The notes: generated by a model from the letters alone, not told the origin. 64,000 nucleotides of DNA from Streptomyces albicerus (GCF_008905045.1 NZ_VWMY01000053.1:1-64000), one strand, 5' to 3'; positions 34,883 through 45,530 are shown, counted from the first letter of the stretch. Translations and numbers: made by a program.

Positions 34883-35044
34883 CGGGCCAGCGTATGCGCT
34901 GCACGCGCGCGTGCGGACGCCCCGGAGCCGCCCGGTGCGCTTCGTGATCTTCGGCGACGGCGGAAGCGCGCCCGTGCCCCGCGAGGTGCTGCGCCGTGTC
35001 GAGCCGAACCTCGAGCGGCGGCCGCGCGCCCCTGTGGGCCGATG
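34883..35044. other. Short intergenic region
   Basis: 162 bases between SixA and the IMPACT gene. The plus strand could encode RFVIFGDGGSAPVPREVLRRVEPNLERRP, which looks protein-like but has no credible start or continuation. No terminator hairpin was recognised. Confidence 0.3.
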
Positions 35045-35620
35045 TCAGCCCATCTTCTCGTCGCCCTTCTTCTCGTCGCCCTTCTTCTTCCCCCGCGGCA
35101 CGATCATGTCCGTGAGCAGCGCCGTGCCGGGGCCGAGGGACTCCCAGCCGCCGCCGTGCCAGGCGAGGATCGCGATCGCCGACGTGGGGAACTTCGTCCG
35201 TACGTCGTCCAGCGCGTCGTCGAGGCTGTCTCCGGCCAGGGTGAGCACCAGGTCCTCCAGGCCGGGGTTGTGCCCGATCAGCAGCAGCGTCTTGGCTTCG
35301 GCGGGCGCCGCACGGACCACTTCCAGCAGCTCCGGTACGTCTGCCGCGTACAGCCGCGGATCGTGGCGTACGGGCGGGGGCGTGCCCCACTGTGCGGCGG
35401 CCAGCTCCCAGGTCTGCCGGGCGCGTACGGCGGTGGAGCAGAGCGCGAGGTCGGGCAGGCAGTCGGCGGCGGCGAGCGCCCGGCCGGCGGCCGGGGCGTC
35501 ACGGCGCCCGCGCGGTGCGAGCGGCCGCTCATGGTCGGCGACGCCGTCCGGCCAGGCCGACTTGGCGTGCCGCAGGACGACCAAGCGGCGCAGCGGGCCC
35601 GCCCCGGCGCGCGTGATCAC
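35045..35620 (-). CDS. SixA-type phosphohistidine phosphatase
   Basis: Histidine phosphatase of 191 aa. The RHG-type catalytic motif is VVLRHAKSAWPDG (His near residue 18), with the second His in LLIGHNPGLEDLV and a conserved Arg in AVRARQTWELA. The C-terminus ends in a Lys/Gly/Asp/Glu repeat, KKKGDEKKGDEKMG, an unusual charged tail. The GTG start at 35620 overlaps the stop of the upstream gene by GTGA, so they are co-translated. Probable role: dephosphorylation of phosphohistidine or a small phosphorylated molecule. Confidence 0.88.
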   Translation of the reverse strand: MITRAGAGPLRRLVVLRHAKSAWPDGVADHERPLAPRGRRDAPAAGRALAAADCLPDLALCSTAVRARQTWELAAAQWGTPPPVRHDPRLYAADVPELLEVVRAAPAEAKTLLLIGHNPGLEDLVLTLAGDSLDDALDDVRTKFPTSAIAILAWHGGGWESLGPGTALLTDMIVPRGKKKGDEKKGDEKMG

Positions 35621-36366
35621 GACGGGGTCCCGCGGCCGATGTCACGGGTGAGCTCGAGCCCGAGGAGCCGGTCCGCGTAGGCGTACGTCTCGAAGCGGGC
35701 GCCGTCCGGGACGGTCCCCGACGTCTCCACCTTCCGCAGCACGCCGAGTACGGCGGGCACGTCCAAGTCGTCCTCCCAGGCGGCGCGCAGTTGTTGGCGT
35801 ACGGGATCGGGGATGGGGCCGGACGGCCGGGTGGCCCACGTGGCGACGGCTCCCCGCCAGCGCCTCAGGTTCTCCTCGGCGTCCGCGAGCTCGGCCGCGC
35901 CGAGCCGGAGGGGCTCGCGGCGGGGCCGGGCGAGCAGGGCGAGACGCAGGGCCGTGGGATCGGCCGGGTCGCCCTGGTCGCTCTCGAAGCCGGCCGGGCC
36001 ACTCGCGTCCTCGACCGGGGCGACCTCGACGCGCAGGCCGTCCGCCGCCTCGGCGTCCGGGCCGAGCACATGCAGTACCTGGGCCTCGCCGAGCCCGGAT
36101 CCGCTGTCCCGTTCGTCCTCGAAGGGCCGGATGCCGAGCGCCGTGGCGGCGGCCCGGAGTTCCGCGCGCCCCTCTGTGCCGGTCAGCACGGTCCAGACGG
36201 GTGTCCCGCTGATCTCCAGGGCGCGAACGAGGACGTCGGCGACCAGGAGCACGCGCAGGCCGGTGGTGTCGGGGCGCGGTACGTGCGCCACGACGCGGGT
36301 CAGGCCCCGGCGGGCGGGGGTGGCGTCGGTGGGCTCGCCGGTTCGGGCGTCGGTGATACGCAGCAC
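35617..36366 (-). CDS. Cysteinyl-tRNA-synthetase-like protein, catalytic motifs lost
   Basis: Cytosolic protein of 249 aa. The centre and C-terminus look like the CysRS/MshC fold: RVLLVADVLVRALEISG (Rossmann helix), DPTALRLALLARPRREPLRLGAAELADAEENLRRWRGAV and WEDDLDVPAVLGVLRKVE. The HIGH and KMSKS signatures and zinc ligands of CysRS are not seen, and the protein is far shorter than CysRS (about 460 aa). It is probably a degenerate paralogue that binds cysteine or nucleotide. It is coupled to SixA by GTGA. The fold assignment is inferred. Confidence 0.72.
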   Translation of the reverse strand: MLRITDARTGEPTDATPARRGLTRVVAHVPRPDTTGLRVLLVADVLVRALEISGTPVWTVLTGTEGRAELRAAATALGIRPFEDERDSGSGLGEAQVLHVLGPDAEAADGLRVEVAPVEDASGPAGFESDQGDPADPTALRLALLARPRREPLRLGAAELADAEENLRRWRGAVATWATRPSGPIPDPVRQQLRAAWEDDLDVPAVLGVLRKVETSGTVPDGARFETYAYADRLLGLELTRDIGRGTPS

Positions 36367-36451
36367 GGGGTGAGCGTAGGCGCGTGAGCCGCCGGGCGCA
36401 GGGAGGCTGACGTCATTCCGGACACGTGTTCGCGACTCGCTCGCGCGCGGA

Positions 36452-37264
36452 TCAGCGCACGGTGCCCAGGAAACGCACGTGGGGCCGGTCGTCGGAGCCG
36501 TTCCGCGTGACGGAGGCGCGGACTCCGTACACCTCGGCGATGAGTTCCTCCGTGAGGATGTCGCCCGGACTGCCGCAGGCCACCACGCGACCCTCGCGCA
36601 GGACGACGAGTCGGTCGCAGTACATCGCCGCGAGGTTGAGGTCGTGCAGCGCGACGACGCTGGTGACGGGGAGCGAGGTGACGAGGGCCAGCAGGTCGAG
36701 CTGGTGCTGGATGTCGAGGTGGTTGGTCGGTTCGTCCAGGAGGAGTTCGCGGGGCTCCTGAGCGAGCGCGCGGGCGATCTGCACGCGTTGGCGCTCGCCG
36801 CCGGAGAGCGTGTGCCAGGACTGGTGGGCGCGGTCGGTGAGGCCCGTGTGGTCGAGAGCGCCGCGTACGACTTCCTCGTCGGTCGCGGACGCGGGGGTCC
36901 AGGCGCGGCGATGGGGGATGCGGCCGAGGCGTACGACGTCCAGGACGGTCAACTCAACCTGGGTGTCCGCCTGTTGCTCGACCACGGCGATACGGCGGGC
37001 GATGTCGCGGTGGCCCAGTTCGGCGAGGGGGCTGCCGTCGAGGGTGACGACGCCCGAGGCGGGGGTGAGGACGCCGGCGAGCAGACGCAGGAGGGTGGAC
37101 TTGCCGGAGCCGTTCGGGCCGAGGAGGCCGACGGTGGTGCCGGGGGCGGGGGTGATGCTGACGCCGTCGAGGATGAGGCGGCCGTCGGCGGTGCGGGTGA
37201 CACGGTCGGCGCGGAGGCCCTCGTTCGGCTCGTGCCGCGTATGCGTCGCGCCCTCGGTTTTCAT
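36452..37264 (-). CDS. btuD: Cobalamin ABC importer ATPase
   Basis: ATP-binding subunit, 270 aa: Walker A GPNGSGKSTLLR, signature LSGGERQRVQIARAL, Walker B LLLDEPTNHLDIQ and the ALHDLNL switch His. This belongs to the FecE/BtuD/HmuV group that serves BtuCD-type importers. The start ATG (37264) overlaps the permease stop by TCAT/ATGA. A B12 assignment rather than siderophore comes from the cobalamin riboswitch ahead of the operon. Confidence 0.9.
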   Translation of the reverse strand: MKTEGATHTRHEPNEGLRADRVTRTADGRLILDGVSITPAPGTTVGLLGPNGSGKSTLLRLLAGVLTPASGVVTLDGSPLAELGHRDIARRIAVVEQQADTQVELTVLDVVRLGRIPHRRAWTPASATDEEVVRGALDHTGLTDRAHQSWHTLSGGERQRVQIARALAQEPRELLLDEPTNHLDIQHQLDLLALVTSLPVTSVVALHDLNLAAMYCDRLVVLREGRVVACGSPGDILTEELIAEVYGVRASVTRNGSDDRPHVRFLGTVR

Positions 37265-38277
37265 CGCGTCCTCCGCGTCCGGTACAGCACCAGTACGAAC
37301 ACCGGCACTCCGATCAGCGAGGTCACCACGCCCACCGGCACCTCCTGGGGATCGAGGACAGTACGGGCCAGGGTGTCCACCCACACCAGGAACACCGCGC
37401 CGGCGAGGGCGGCGACCGGCAGCAGCCGGGCGTGCCCGGAACCCACCAACGCCCGGGCGGCGTGCGGCAGGACGAGGCCGACGAAGCCGATCGCGCCCGC
37501 CGAGCTGACCAGCGCGGCGGTCAGCAGCGCCGTGGCGCAGAGCAGCACCAGGCGCGTACGCGCCACGGAGACCCCGAGGGTCGCGGCGGCTTCCTGGCCG
37601 AAGGCGAAAGCGTCGAGCGTGCGCGCGTACCCGAGGCACACCAGCAGCGTGACTGTGAGCACCGCCAGGCAGACCCAGACGTCGGTCCAGCCGACCCCGC
37701 CGAGTGAGCCGAGCAGCCAGAACAGCACTCCGCGGGTGGTCTCGGCGTCGGCGGCGGTCATCACGACGAAGGAGGTGAGGGCGGAGAAGAGCTGCATCGC
37801 GGCGACTCCGCTCAGCACCACGCGGTCCGTCGTGCCGCCGAGGGTGTGACTGAGCAGCAGGACCAGCCCGAACGAGACGAGCGCGCCGAGGAACGCGCCC
37901 GCGGAGACCGACACCAGACCGCCGCCGGCTCCGAGGACGACCACGGCGACCGCGCCCGTCGAGGCGCCCGAGGACACGCCGAGGACGAACGGGTCCGCGA
38001 GCGGGTTGCGCAGCAGGGACTGCATCACCGCGCCGCACACGGCGAGTCCGGCCCCGCAGACGGCGGCGAGGAGCGTCCGCGGCAGTCGCAGCTGCCAGAC
38101 GATCCCGTCCCGTATCGGGGTCAACTCCGAGCTCCCCCAGCCGAGATGGGACGCGACCACGGACCAGACGTCACCGACCCGGATGTCCGCCGGACCGATG
38201 GTGATCGCGACGGCGACCGACGCGCAGAGCAGTGCGACACCGGCCGCGGAGAGCAGTGACAGGCGCAGCCGCGTCAC
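37261..38277 (-). CDS. btuC: Cobalamin ABC importer permease
   Basis: FecCD-family membrane subunit, 338 aa, about ten helices (first ALLCASVAVAIT; then LPRTLLAAVCGAGLAVCGAVMQSLLRNPLADPFVLGVSSGAS, the family hallmark). GTG start 38277 overlaps the stop of the binding-protein gene (GTGA). The downstream ATPase starts within its stop, so all three are tightly coupled. The substrate is inferred from the riboswitch. Confidence 0.92.
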   Translation of the reverse strand: MTRLRLSLLSAAGVALLCASVAVAITIGPADIRVGDVWSVVASHLGWGSSELTPIRDGIVWQLRLPRTLLAAVCGAGLAVCGAVMQSLLRNPLADPFVLGVSSGASTGAVAVVVLGAGGGLVSVSAGAFLGALVSFGLVLLLSHTLGGTTDRVVLSGVAAMQLFSALTSFVVMTAADAETTRGVLFWLLGSLGGVGWTDVWVCLAVLTVTLLVCLGYARTLDAFAFGQEAAATLGVSVARTRLVLLCATALLTAALVSSAGAIGFVGLVLPHAARALVGSGHARLLPVAALAGAVFLVWVDTLARTVLDPQEVPVGVVTSLIGVPVFVLVLYRTRRTR

Positions 38278-39296
38278 CCCGTGAGCCCGAACTCCCGTAG
38301 GGCCGAGGCGACTTGCTCGACGCCCTCGACCGTGCGGATGGTCGGGTTCATGGCCTGACCGCTGAGCAGGACGTACCGCTTCTTCTTGACGGCCGTCATG
38401 TTCCTGGTGACCGGGTCCGACTCCAGGAACTCGATCTTCTTCTCGGCGGACTCGGCGGTCTGCGACTTTCGGGTCAGGTCGCCGATGACGAGGACGTCGG
38501 GGTCGCGGTCGGCGACCGTCTCCCAGTTGATCTGGGGCCACTCCTCGTGCGTGTCGTCGAAGACGTTCTTCGCGCCGAGGGCCCGGGTGATGACGCCTGG
38601 CGCGCCGCAACAGCCCGCCATGTAGGGCGAGTCGGAGTTGGCGAACCAGTACAGGAGGGTGACGTCCGACGCGTCGATCCCCGAAGTGGCCTTCCGCATA
38701 CGCTGCTCGAGCTCGGCGACGAGCTTCTCGCCCCTCTCCTCCACGCCGAACACCTCGGCGAGGTCGCGTACTTCGCCGTAGATGGCGTCGATGTCGAGGG
38801 CGGTCTTCCGCGCTCCGTCGCCGTCTCCGGAGTTGTCCTTGCCGGCACAGTCGGAGGGTGAGACGTACGCGGGCACGCCGAGCTTCTCGAACTGCTCCCG
38901 GGTGGCGACGCCGCCCTTGCCGAGCGTGGACACGAACGAGGCGGCCACGAAGTCGGGGTCGGCGTCCAGGACCCGTTCGAAGGAGGGGTTGTTGTCGGCG
39001 ATCCGCTCCACCTTCGCGTTCGCCTTCTCCAGGCCCTTCATCACCGGGTCGGTCCAGGTGGCGGTGCCTGCCATACGGTCGACGAGGCCCAGCGAGAGCA
39101 TGATCTCGGTGGTGCCCTGGTTGAGCGAGACGGCCCGCCGGGGCGGGGACTCGACGCGTACGGTGCGGCCGCAGTTGTCGAGGCTGACAGCGGCTCCGGA
39201 GTCCGACTCGGACGAGCCTGTCGAACCGCAGCCGGCCAACAGGAGAGCCCCGGAAAGGAGCAGGGCGGCAGGGCGGGCAAGACGTGCGATGGGCAC
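38274..39296 (-). CDS. btuF: Cobalamin-binding lipoprotein of ABC importer
   Basis: Periplasmic-binding-type lipoprotein, 340 aa. Lipobox LLLAGC (Cys near residue 22); Peripla_BP_2 fold from VSLDNCGRTVRVE to the end, with ADPDFVAASF and DPDVLVIGDL helices. Start GTG 39296 is chosen because GAGGAA lies 8 bases upstream and the signal peptide begins directly; the longer frame runs into the riboswitch. It captures cobalamin (inferred) and hands it to the permease. Confidence 0.9.
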   Translation of the reverse strand: MPIARLARPAALLLSGALLLAGCGSTGSSESDSGAAVSLDNCGRTVRVESPPRRAVSLNQGTTEIMLSLGLVDRMAGTATWTDPVMKGLEKANAKVERIADNNPSFERVLDADPDFVAASFVSTLGKGGVATREQFEKLGVPAYVSPSDCAGKDNSGDGDGARKTALDIDAIYGEVRDLAEVFGVEERGEKLVAELEQRMRKATSGIDASDVTLLYWFANSDSPYMAGCCGAPGVITRALGAKNVFDDTHEEWPQINWETVADRDPDVLVIGDLTRKSQTAESAEKKIEFLESDPVTRNMTAVKKKRYVLLSGQAMNPTIRTVEGVEQVASALREFGLTG

Positions 39297-39377
39297 GGGA
39301 GTTCCTCGGGCGTCGAGGGCTCGAACGCGGAGCCCGGTCGTACGGTGCTCCCCCGCCGCGCGTGACCGCGGGGGCCG

Positions 39378-39540
39378 CCAGCAGGTCTTCGGACTCGGGT
39401 TCACCCGGACGAGGCGCCTTCCCGGACCGTCGTGTCGGTCCAGTGGCCGATGCCCCGCCCGTCACCCTCACCGCTGCGCGTCAGCTCCGGATTCCCACCG
39501 GATTCCCTGACCCACGTACATGGGTTCGACTGGCCTCGGC
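39378..39540 (-). ncRNA. Cobalamin riboswitch (AdoCbl class)
   Basis: On the minus strand all the conserved blocks occur in order: GGGAATCCGGTGGGAATCCG followed by GAGCTGAC (39480-39511), the B12 box GCCACTGG (39440-39447), GGGAAGG (39415-39421) and GAGTCCGAAGACCTGC (39381-39396). It ends 85 bases before the btuF start. It probably shuts the importer off when cobalamin is plentiful, by termination or by masking the ribosome-binding site. The exact 5' edge is approximate. Confidence 0.93.
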
Positions 39541-39687
39541 AAGCTATCACGTACCGGATCACGGCCGTCGCGGGCCGTCCCCGCGGGACACGGCCCCGCT
39601 CCCTCCGGTCCGCCTCCGGGAATCACCGTGCGCCGCCCGCTGTTGCCCGGCTGAACACCTCTTGCAGCCACTCCAAGGAGGCCGACC

Positions 39688-40095
39688 GTGTACGGCGACC
39701 CGGCAACGATCCGCAAGATCCTGACCGAGCTCGGCGACACCTGGGCGATCGTCGGCCTGTCGTCGAATGAGCGGCGTGCCGCGTACGGCGTCGCCGGCGT
39801 CCTCCAGCGCTTCGGCAAGCGCATCGTGCCCGTGCACCCGAAGGCCGAGACGGTCCACGGCGAAAAGGGATACGCCTCTCTGGAAGAGATCCCCTTCGAA
39901 GTCGACGTCGTCGATGTCTTCGTCAACAGCGACCTCGCCGGGCCCGTCGCCGACGAGGCCGTCACCATCGGCGCCAAGGCCGTCTGGTTCCAGCTCGGCG
40001 TCATCGACGAGGCGGCGTACGAGCGCACCCGCGCGGCCGGCCTCGACATGGTCATGGACCGCTGCCCGGCGATCGAGATCAACTCTCTGCGTTAG
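39688..40095 (+). CDS. CoA-binding-domain protein
   Basis: Small cytosolic protein of 135 aa with the CoA_binding Rossmann fold: TWAIVGLSSNERRAAYGVAGVLQRFGKRIVPVHPKAE, then DVVDVFVNSDLAGPVADEA and AVWFQLGVIDEAAYERTRAAGLDMVMDRCPAIE. It corresponds to the YccU/YneT-type family, thought to bind CoA derivatives; enzymatic role unknown. Start is GTG 39688 with AAGGAG seven bases before. It lies downstream of, and divergent from, the cobalamin riboswitch. Confidence 0.93.
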   Translation: MYGDPATIRKILTELGDTWAIVGLSSNERRAAYGVAGVLQRFGKRIVPVHPKAETVHGEKGYASLEEIPFEVDVVDVFVNSDLAGPVADEAVTIGAKAVWFQLGVIDEAAYERTRAAGLDMVMDRCPAIEINSLR

Positions 40096-40118
40096 GGCCT
40101 GTCCGGCGTATCAGGTCG

Positions 40119-40170
40119 GAGACGCGGGGTCTGGCGCGCATGCGTCAGAGACGCCGGGTCCGGCACGCAT
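40119..40170 (+). repeat. Two 23-bp direct repeats upstream of AraC gene
   Basis: Units at 40119-40141 and 40148-40170 share 20 of 23 bases (both start GAGACGC and end CGCAT), offset by 29 bases. Direct repeats at such spacing are typical of AraC-family binding sites. They lie 35 bases before the regulator start. Confidence 0.6.
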
Positions 40171-40204
40171 ATGTACGGGCGGAGAACCGTGGTGTGATGA
40201 CGCT

Positions 40205-40606
40205 GTGAGCCGTGCTGCCGAAGAGACCAACCGCCGCATGCTTCGGGCGCGGGACGCGATGGACCGCTCCTACGCGAAGCCGCTGGACGTCCCGGCCCTG
40301 GCCCGGATCGCCCATGTGTCGCAGGCGCACTTCACGCGCACCTTCCGGGCCACGTTCGGCGAGACACCGCACCGCTATCTGCAGCGCCGCCGGGTCGAGC
40401 GTGCGATGTTCCTGCTGCGGGAGACCGACCGCAGCGTGACGGCCATCTGCTTCGAAGTCGGCTTCGGCAGCCCGGGAACCTTCAGTCGCACGTTCCATGA
40501 CATCGTCGGCCGCTCACCCAGGACGTACCGCAAGGAAGCCCGGCAGGCCGCGGCCACGAACGTACCGACGTGCTTCACGATGGCGTGGATGCGGCCGAGC
40601 GCCTGA
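40205..40606 (+). CDS. AraC-family regulator, DNA-binding domain only
   Basis: Short regulator of 133 aa holding just the two helix-turn-helix motifs of the AraC family: KPLDVPALARIAHVSQAHFTRTFRATFGETPHRYLQRRRVERAMFLLRETDRSVTAICFEVGFGSPGTFSRTFHDIVG. No ligand-binding domain is attached, so control is probably by level or by a partner. GTG start 40205. It is followed after 76 bases by a VOC gene that it likely controls. Confidence 0.9.
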   Translation: MSRAAEETNRRMLRARDAMDRSYAKPLDVPALARIAHVSQAHFTRTFRATFGETPHRYLQRRRVERAMFLLRETDRSVTAICFEVGFGSPGTFSRTFHDIVGRSPRTYRKEARQAAATNVPTCFTMAWMRPSA

Positions 40607-40682
40607 CCGTCCGCGCTGCCTGGAGCGTCCGTCGACTGAGCAGTTTTGGATAAGTTTTTCGTCCGGCCGGCTCGGTAGCGTG

Positions 40683-41099
40683 ATGCACATGTTCACCGCT
40701 ATCACGCACTCGCAGATTTATGTCCTCGACCAGGACGAGGCTCTCGACTTCTACGTCGGCAAGCTCGGCCTGGAGGTCAACTCCGACGCCGACCTGGGCT
40801 TCATGCGCTGGCTGACCGTCAGCGTCCCCGGTCACCCGGAGCGCCAGATCCTGCTGGAGAAGCCCGGGCCTCCGGCGATGTCCGAGGAAACGGCCCAGCA
40901 GGTCCGCGAGCTGCTCACCAAGGGCGCCACGGGTGGCCATCTCATCTTCAGCACCGACGACTGCCGCAAGACGTACGAGACGCTGCGCGGCAAGGGCGTC
41001 GAGTTCACCGAGGAGCCCACCGAGCGCCCGTACGGCATCGACTGCGGCCTCCGCGACCCCTTCGGCAACAGCATCCGCTTCACCCAGCCGAAGGACTAA
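40683..41099 (+). CDS. VOC-family (glyoxalase/bleomycin-resistance fold) protein
   Basis: VOC metalloenzyme-fold protein, 138 aa: HSQIYVLDQDEALDFYVGKLGLEVNSDADLGFMRWLTVSVP, DDCRKTYETLRGKGVEFTEEPTERPYGIDCGLRDPFGNSIRFTQ. His 8, and Glu or other ligands in the second half, could bind a metal. ATG 40683 or 40689 both possible. Paired with the AraC regulator upstream. Substrate unknown. Confidence 0.9.
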   Translation: MHMFTAITHSQIYVLDQDEALDFYVGKLGLEVNSDADLGFMRWLTVSVPGHPERQILLEKPGPPAMSEETAQQVRELLTKGATGGHLIFSTDDCRKTYETLRGKGVEFTEEPTERPYGIDCGLRDPFGNSIRFTQPKD

Positions 41100-41118
41100 G
41101 GACTAAGGACTCAGGACT
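41092..41118 (+). repeat. 7-bp tandem repeat at VOC stop
   Basis: AAGGACT occurs three times in a row (41092-41112) plus a variant (CAGGACT), starting in the last codons of the VOC gene and providing its stop codon. Confidence 0.75.
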
Positions 41119-41626
41119 GTTCGAAGATCTTGAGCTGATTGATCGTTCGCTCGAACTCAATCCTGCGGGATCCAGTAGGCCTCCCGCGCCCTGTCGAAGT
41201 CAGTGGGCCGACCGCTTTGGCTGCTATGCCGCCTGCGGTCGGCCCACTGGTGCCCGCGCCCGGGAACGGCGCCCGGGATTCGTGTGCCGGATCGGCCTCC
41301 GCCGCAGGCCACGGTGATTGCGGACGTGAACATCGCCTCGGTGATCTCGACCATCGGCACGCTCCGCGCAGGCGGCGTCACCGACCGCGCCCATCGCCAC
41401 ATGACCACCGACGGTGACCACCGACGGTGACCACCGACCAGTGCCTCCGCGGATGATCCGCGCCAGCCGTCGGCCCTGTTCATCACCGATCTGGCGTATG
41501 CGTACGCGTGCTGCCACCGAGGCAGCCTGACCGTGACACACGCCCGGATCCCCGTCAGCACTGGCCGCCACGCCACGACGAGGCAGACGTCGACGACACG
41601 GCACCAGACTTTAACCGTTCCTTTTC
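41119..41626. other. Gene-free stretch before furA
   Basis: No intact gene is supported. On the minus strand a frame ending PTDFDRAREAYWIPQD (stop side near 41157) looks like the C-terminus of a lost protein, and both strands remain open only through GC bias. A 13-base unit GACCACCGACGGT is repeated at 41403, 41416 and partly 41429. The sequence around 41120-41180 has AT-rich patches. It may be decayed DNA from an old insertion. Confidence 0.4.
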
Positions 41627-41656
41627 TTGAACCATTCGCGTTTATGGCTGTAGGTT
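41627..41656 (+). promoter_or_regulatory. Candidate furA-katG promoter
   Basis: TTGAAC (41627-41632) and TAGGTT (41651-41656), 18 bases apart, sit directly before the furA ATG at 41664, so the transcript would be almost leaderless, as known for actinomycete furA-katG operons. FurA itself probably binds here. Confidence 0.6.
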
Positions 41657-41663
41657 CTGCGCC

Positions 41664-42101
41664 ATGACTGCACCCCAGACCCCGACCACCGCCGAGGAGC
41701 TGCGCGGTGCCGGCCTGCGGGTGACGGCCGCTCGCGTCGCGCTGCTCGAGACCGTCCGGAACGGTGATCACCTCGGCGTCGAGGCGATCGCCTCCGGGGT
41801 GCGCGAGCGCGTGGGCCACATCTCCCTCCAGGCCGTGTATGAGGCCCTTCACGCACTCACCACGGCGGGACTCGTACGCCGCCTCGAACCGCCCGGCAGC
41901 CCGGCCCGGTTCGAAGGACGCGTCGGGGACAACCACCACCACCTCGTGTGCCGGTCGTGCGGCGCCCTCGCCGACGTCGACTGCGCGGTCGGCCATGCCC
42001 CGTGCCTGACCGCGTCCGACGACCGCGGCTTCTCGGTCGACGAGGCCGAGGTCATCTATTGGGGCCTGTGCCCCGACTGTTCCACCGCCCGCAGTTCCTG
42101 A
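41664..42101 (+). CDS. furA: Fur-family peroxide-sensing repressor
   Basis: Regulator of 145 aa. Winged helix GLRVTAARVALLETVRNGDHLGVEAIASGVRERVGHISLQAVYEALHALTTAGLVRRLE, then the metal-sensing HHHLVCRSCGALADVDCAVGHAPC. Two CxxC-type zinc pairs are visible (CRSC and CPDC). The order furA-katG with 33 bases between is the conserved oxidative-stress unit of actinomycetes: FurA/CatR represses katG and itself until peroxide oxidises it. Confidence 0.94.
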   Translation: MTAPQTPTTAEELRGAGLRVTAARVALLETVRNGDHLGVEAIASGVRERVGHISLQAVYEALHALTTAGLVRRLEPPGSPARFEGRVGDNHHHLVCRSCGALADVDCAVGHAPCLTASDDRGFSVDEAEVIYWGLCPDCSTARSS

Positions 42102-42134
42102 GCACGTGATCCACCCAGTTCGGAAGGATTCCCC

Positions 42135-44351
<2,217 letters not shown>

Positions 44352-44376
44352 CTCGTCGGACTCGTCTGATCATGAC

Positions 44377-44448
44377 GTCCAGGTCGGTCGGCTCGCGCCG
44401 GTCGACCTGGACGTACCGCCCCGGCTGGACTCTCCCGTCCAGCCGGGG
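44377..44448 (+). terminator. Two consecutive hairpin terminators after katG
   Basis: First stem GTCCAGGTCG (44377-44386) with CGACCTGGAC (44403-44412). Second stem CCCCGGCTGGAC (44419-44430), loop TCTCCC, GTCCAGCCGGGG (44437-44448). Both are perfect. Confidence 0.85.
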
Positions 44449-44458
44449 CGTGTCGTTT

Positions 44459-44497
44459 CCAGTACGGGTTTCAGGTACGGGTTTCAGGTACGGGTTT
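44459..44497. repeat. 13-bp direct repeat, three copies
   Basis: CAGGTACGGGTTT-type units (first with CAGTACGGGTTT) occur three times from 44459 to 44497 and include the stop codon of the membrane protein on the minus strand. Confidence 0.75.
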
Positions 44498-45530
44498 TCA
44501 GAAGCTGCGCAGTCAGCAGCCACAGGGTCAGGGCGAGGGCCGCGGCACAGCCCCACAAGGCCCAGCCGTAATCGCCGTCGACCAGGCGGTCCAGCCCATA
44601 GCCCGCGAACAGCACGCCGGTCAGCGCGAGATATGTGCCGTCGCGTGTCCACCAGGCCCGCCCGCCGGCCTGCTCGGCCAGCTCCAGGGCGTAGACCTCC
44701 ACCGGACCGAACTCCTCGGCCGGGGCAGCCCCGGTCGCGGCGAGGTGGAGCCGGGCATCGGTGACCAGTTGCCGCACCCGATTGCGGGGAAGGCCGTGCC
44801 TGCCGGACAGCAGGCCACCGAGGTGGCCGAGCCACTGATCGGTATCCGACGCGTCGGCCTCCACAGAGACCGCGGAGTCCGTGCCGTCCGCCTTCTGGAC
44901 CGGCGCGGTCGCGGCTTTCCGCCGCGTGCGGGCCGAGGACTCCAGCCACCGGCCGAGGAGAGCGAGCAGAACCCCGCCCGCGGCGAACGCCCACGCCGGC
45001 AGCCGCCCCACAGGGTCGCGCGGCAGTCCGAGGAAGGCAATGGCACCCGCCACGACCAGGACCAGCGTGCCGACTGCTGCGGCGGCCGCGGCCCTGGCCC
45101 GTCCGGCGGCACGCAGCGCGAGGACCGTGCCGGTCGCCACCATCGCGGCCATGACCAGAACGGACCCGGCGACGCTCGCGAAGGTGAGCTCCACCCACCA
45201 CTCGCCGCGGACCAGCGCCAGCCCCGACCCGACGACCAGCAGGACGACAACGCCGTACACACCTGCGCGCAGATGGTCGGCCGGACGAAGGCCGGCCCAG
45301 TCCCGCCCGGCCCGCTCACCGACCGGATCACGCTCACGAGCAACCCGCACGGCGTATTCGTCCGGATCCCCGAAAGCCTCCCGCGGGTGCTCGCCCGTCT
45401 CCGCGCAGTACTCGGCGGTCTCTTGGATCACGTCCTCCACCGCGGCCCGGTCCATACCCGGCTGCAGAGCCAGCCGCAGCTCCAGACTCGCCGCCCACTT
45501 CTCATGCGTCTCACTGTGCTGTGCGGTCAT
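44484..45530 (-). CDS. Membrane protein of unknown function, PadR partner
   Basis: Protein of 348 aa. A cytosolic N-terminus (HEKWAASLELRLALQPGMDRAAVEDVIQETAEYCAETGEHPREAFGDPDEYAVRVA, resembling the DUF1048/DUF1129-type helix found next to PadR regulators) is followed by about six membrane helices (YGVVVLLVVGSGLAL, AGSVLVMAAMVATGTVL, GTLVLVVAGAIAFLGL, AFAAGGVLLALLG, and two near the C-terminus). A second copy-like cytosolic helix (WLGHLGGLLSGRHGLPRNRVRQLVTDARLHLAATGAAPAEEFGPVEVYALELA) lies in the middle. ATG overlaps the PadR stop (ATGA). Role unknown. Confidence 0.82.
   Translation of the reverse strand: MTAQHSETHEKWAASLELRLALQPGMDRAAVEDVIQETAEYCAETGEHPREAFGDPDEYAVRVARERDPVGERAGRDWAGLRPADHLRAGVYGVVVLLVVGSGLALVRGEWWVELTFASVAGSVLVMAAMVATGTVLALRAAGRARAAAAAAVGTLVLVVAGAIAFLGLPRDPVGRLPAWAFAAGGVLLALLGRWLESSARTRRKAATAPVQKADGTDSAVSVEADASDTDQWLGHLGGLLSGRHGLPRNRVRQLVTDARLHLAATGAAPAEEFGPVEVYALELAEQAGGRAWWTRDGTYLALTGVLFAGYGLDRLVDGDYGWALWGCAAALALTLWLLTAQLLKTRT

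Noticed and set aside
34883..35044. Small plus-strand gene (RFVIFGDGG...)
   Set aside because: No good start and the frame continues only antisense to SixA.
41119..41626. Protein-coding gene before furA
   Set aside because: Every frame is broken or biased; only a C-terminus-like tail is visible.
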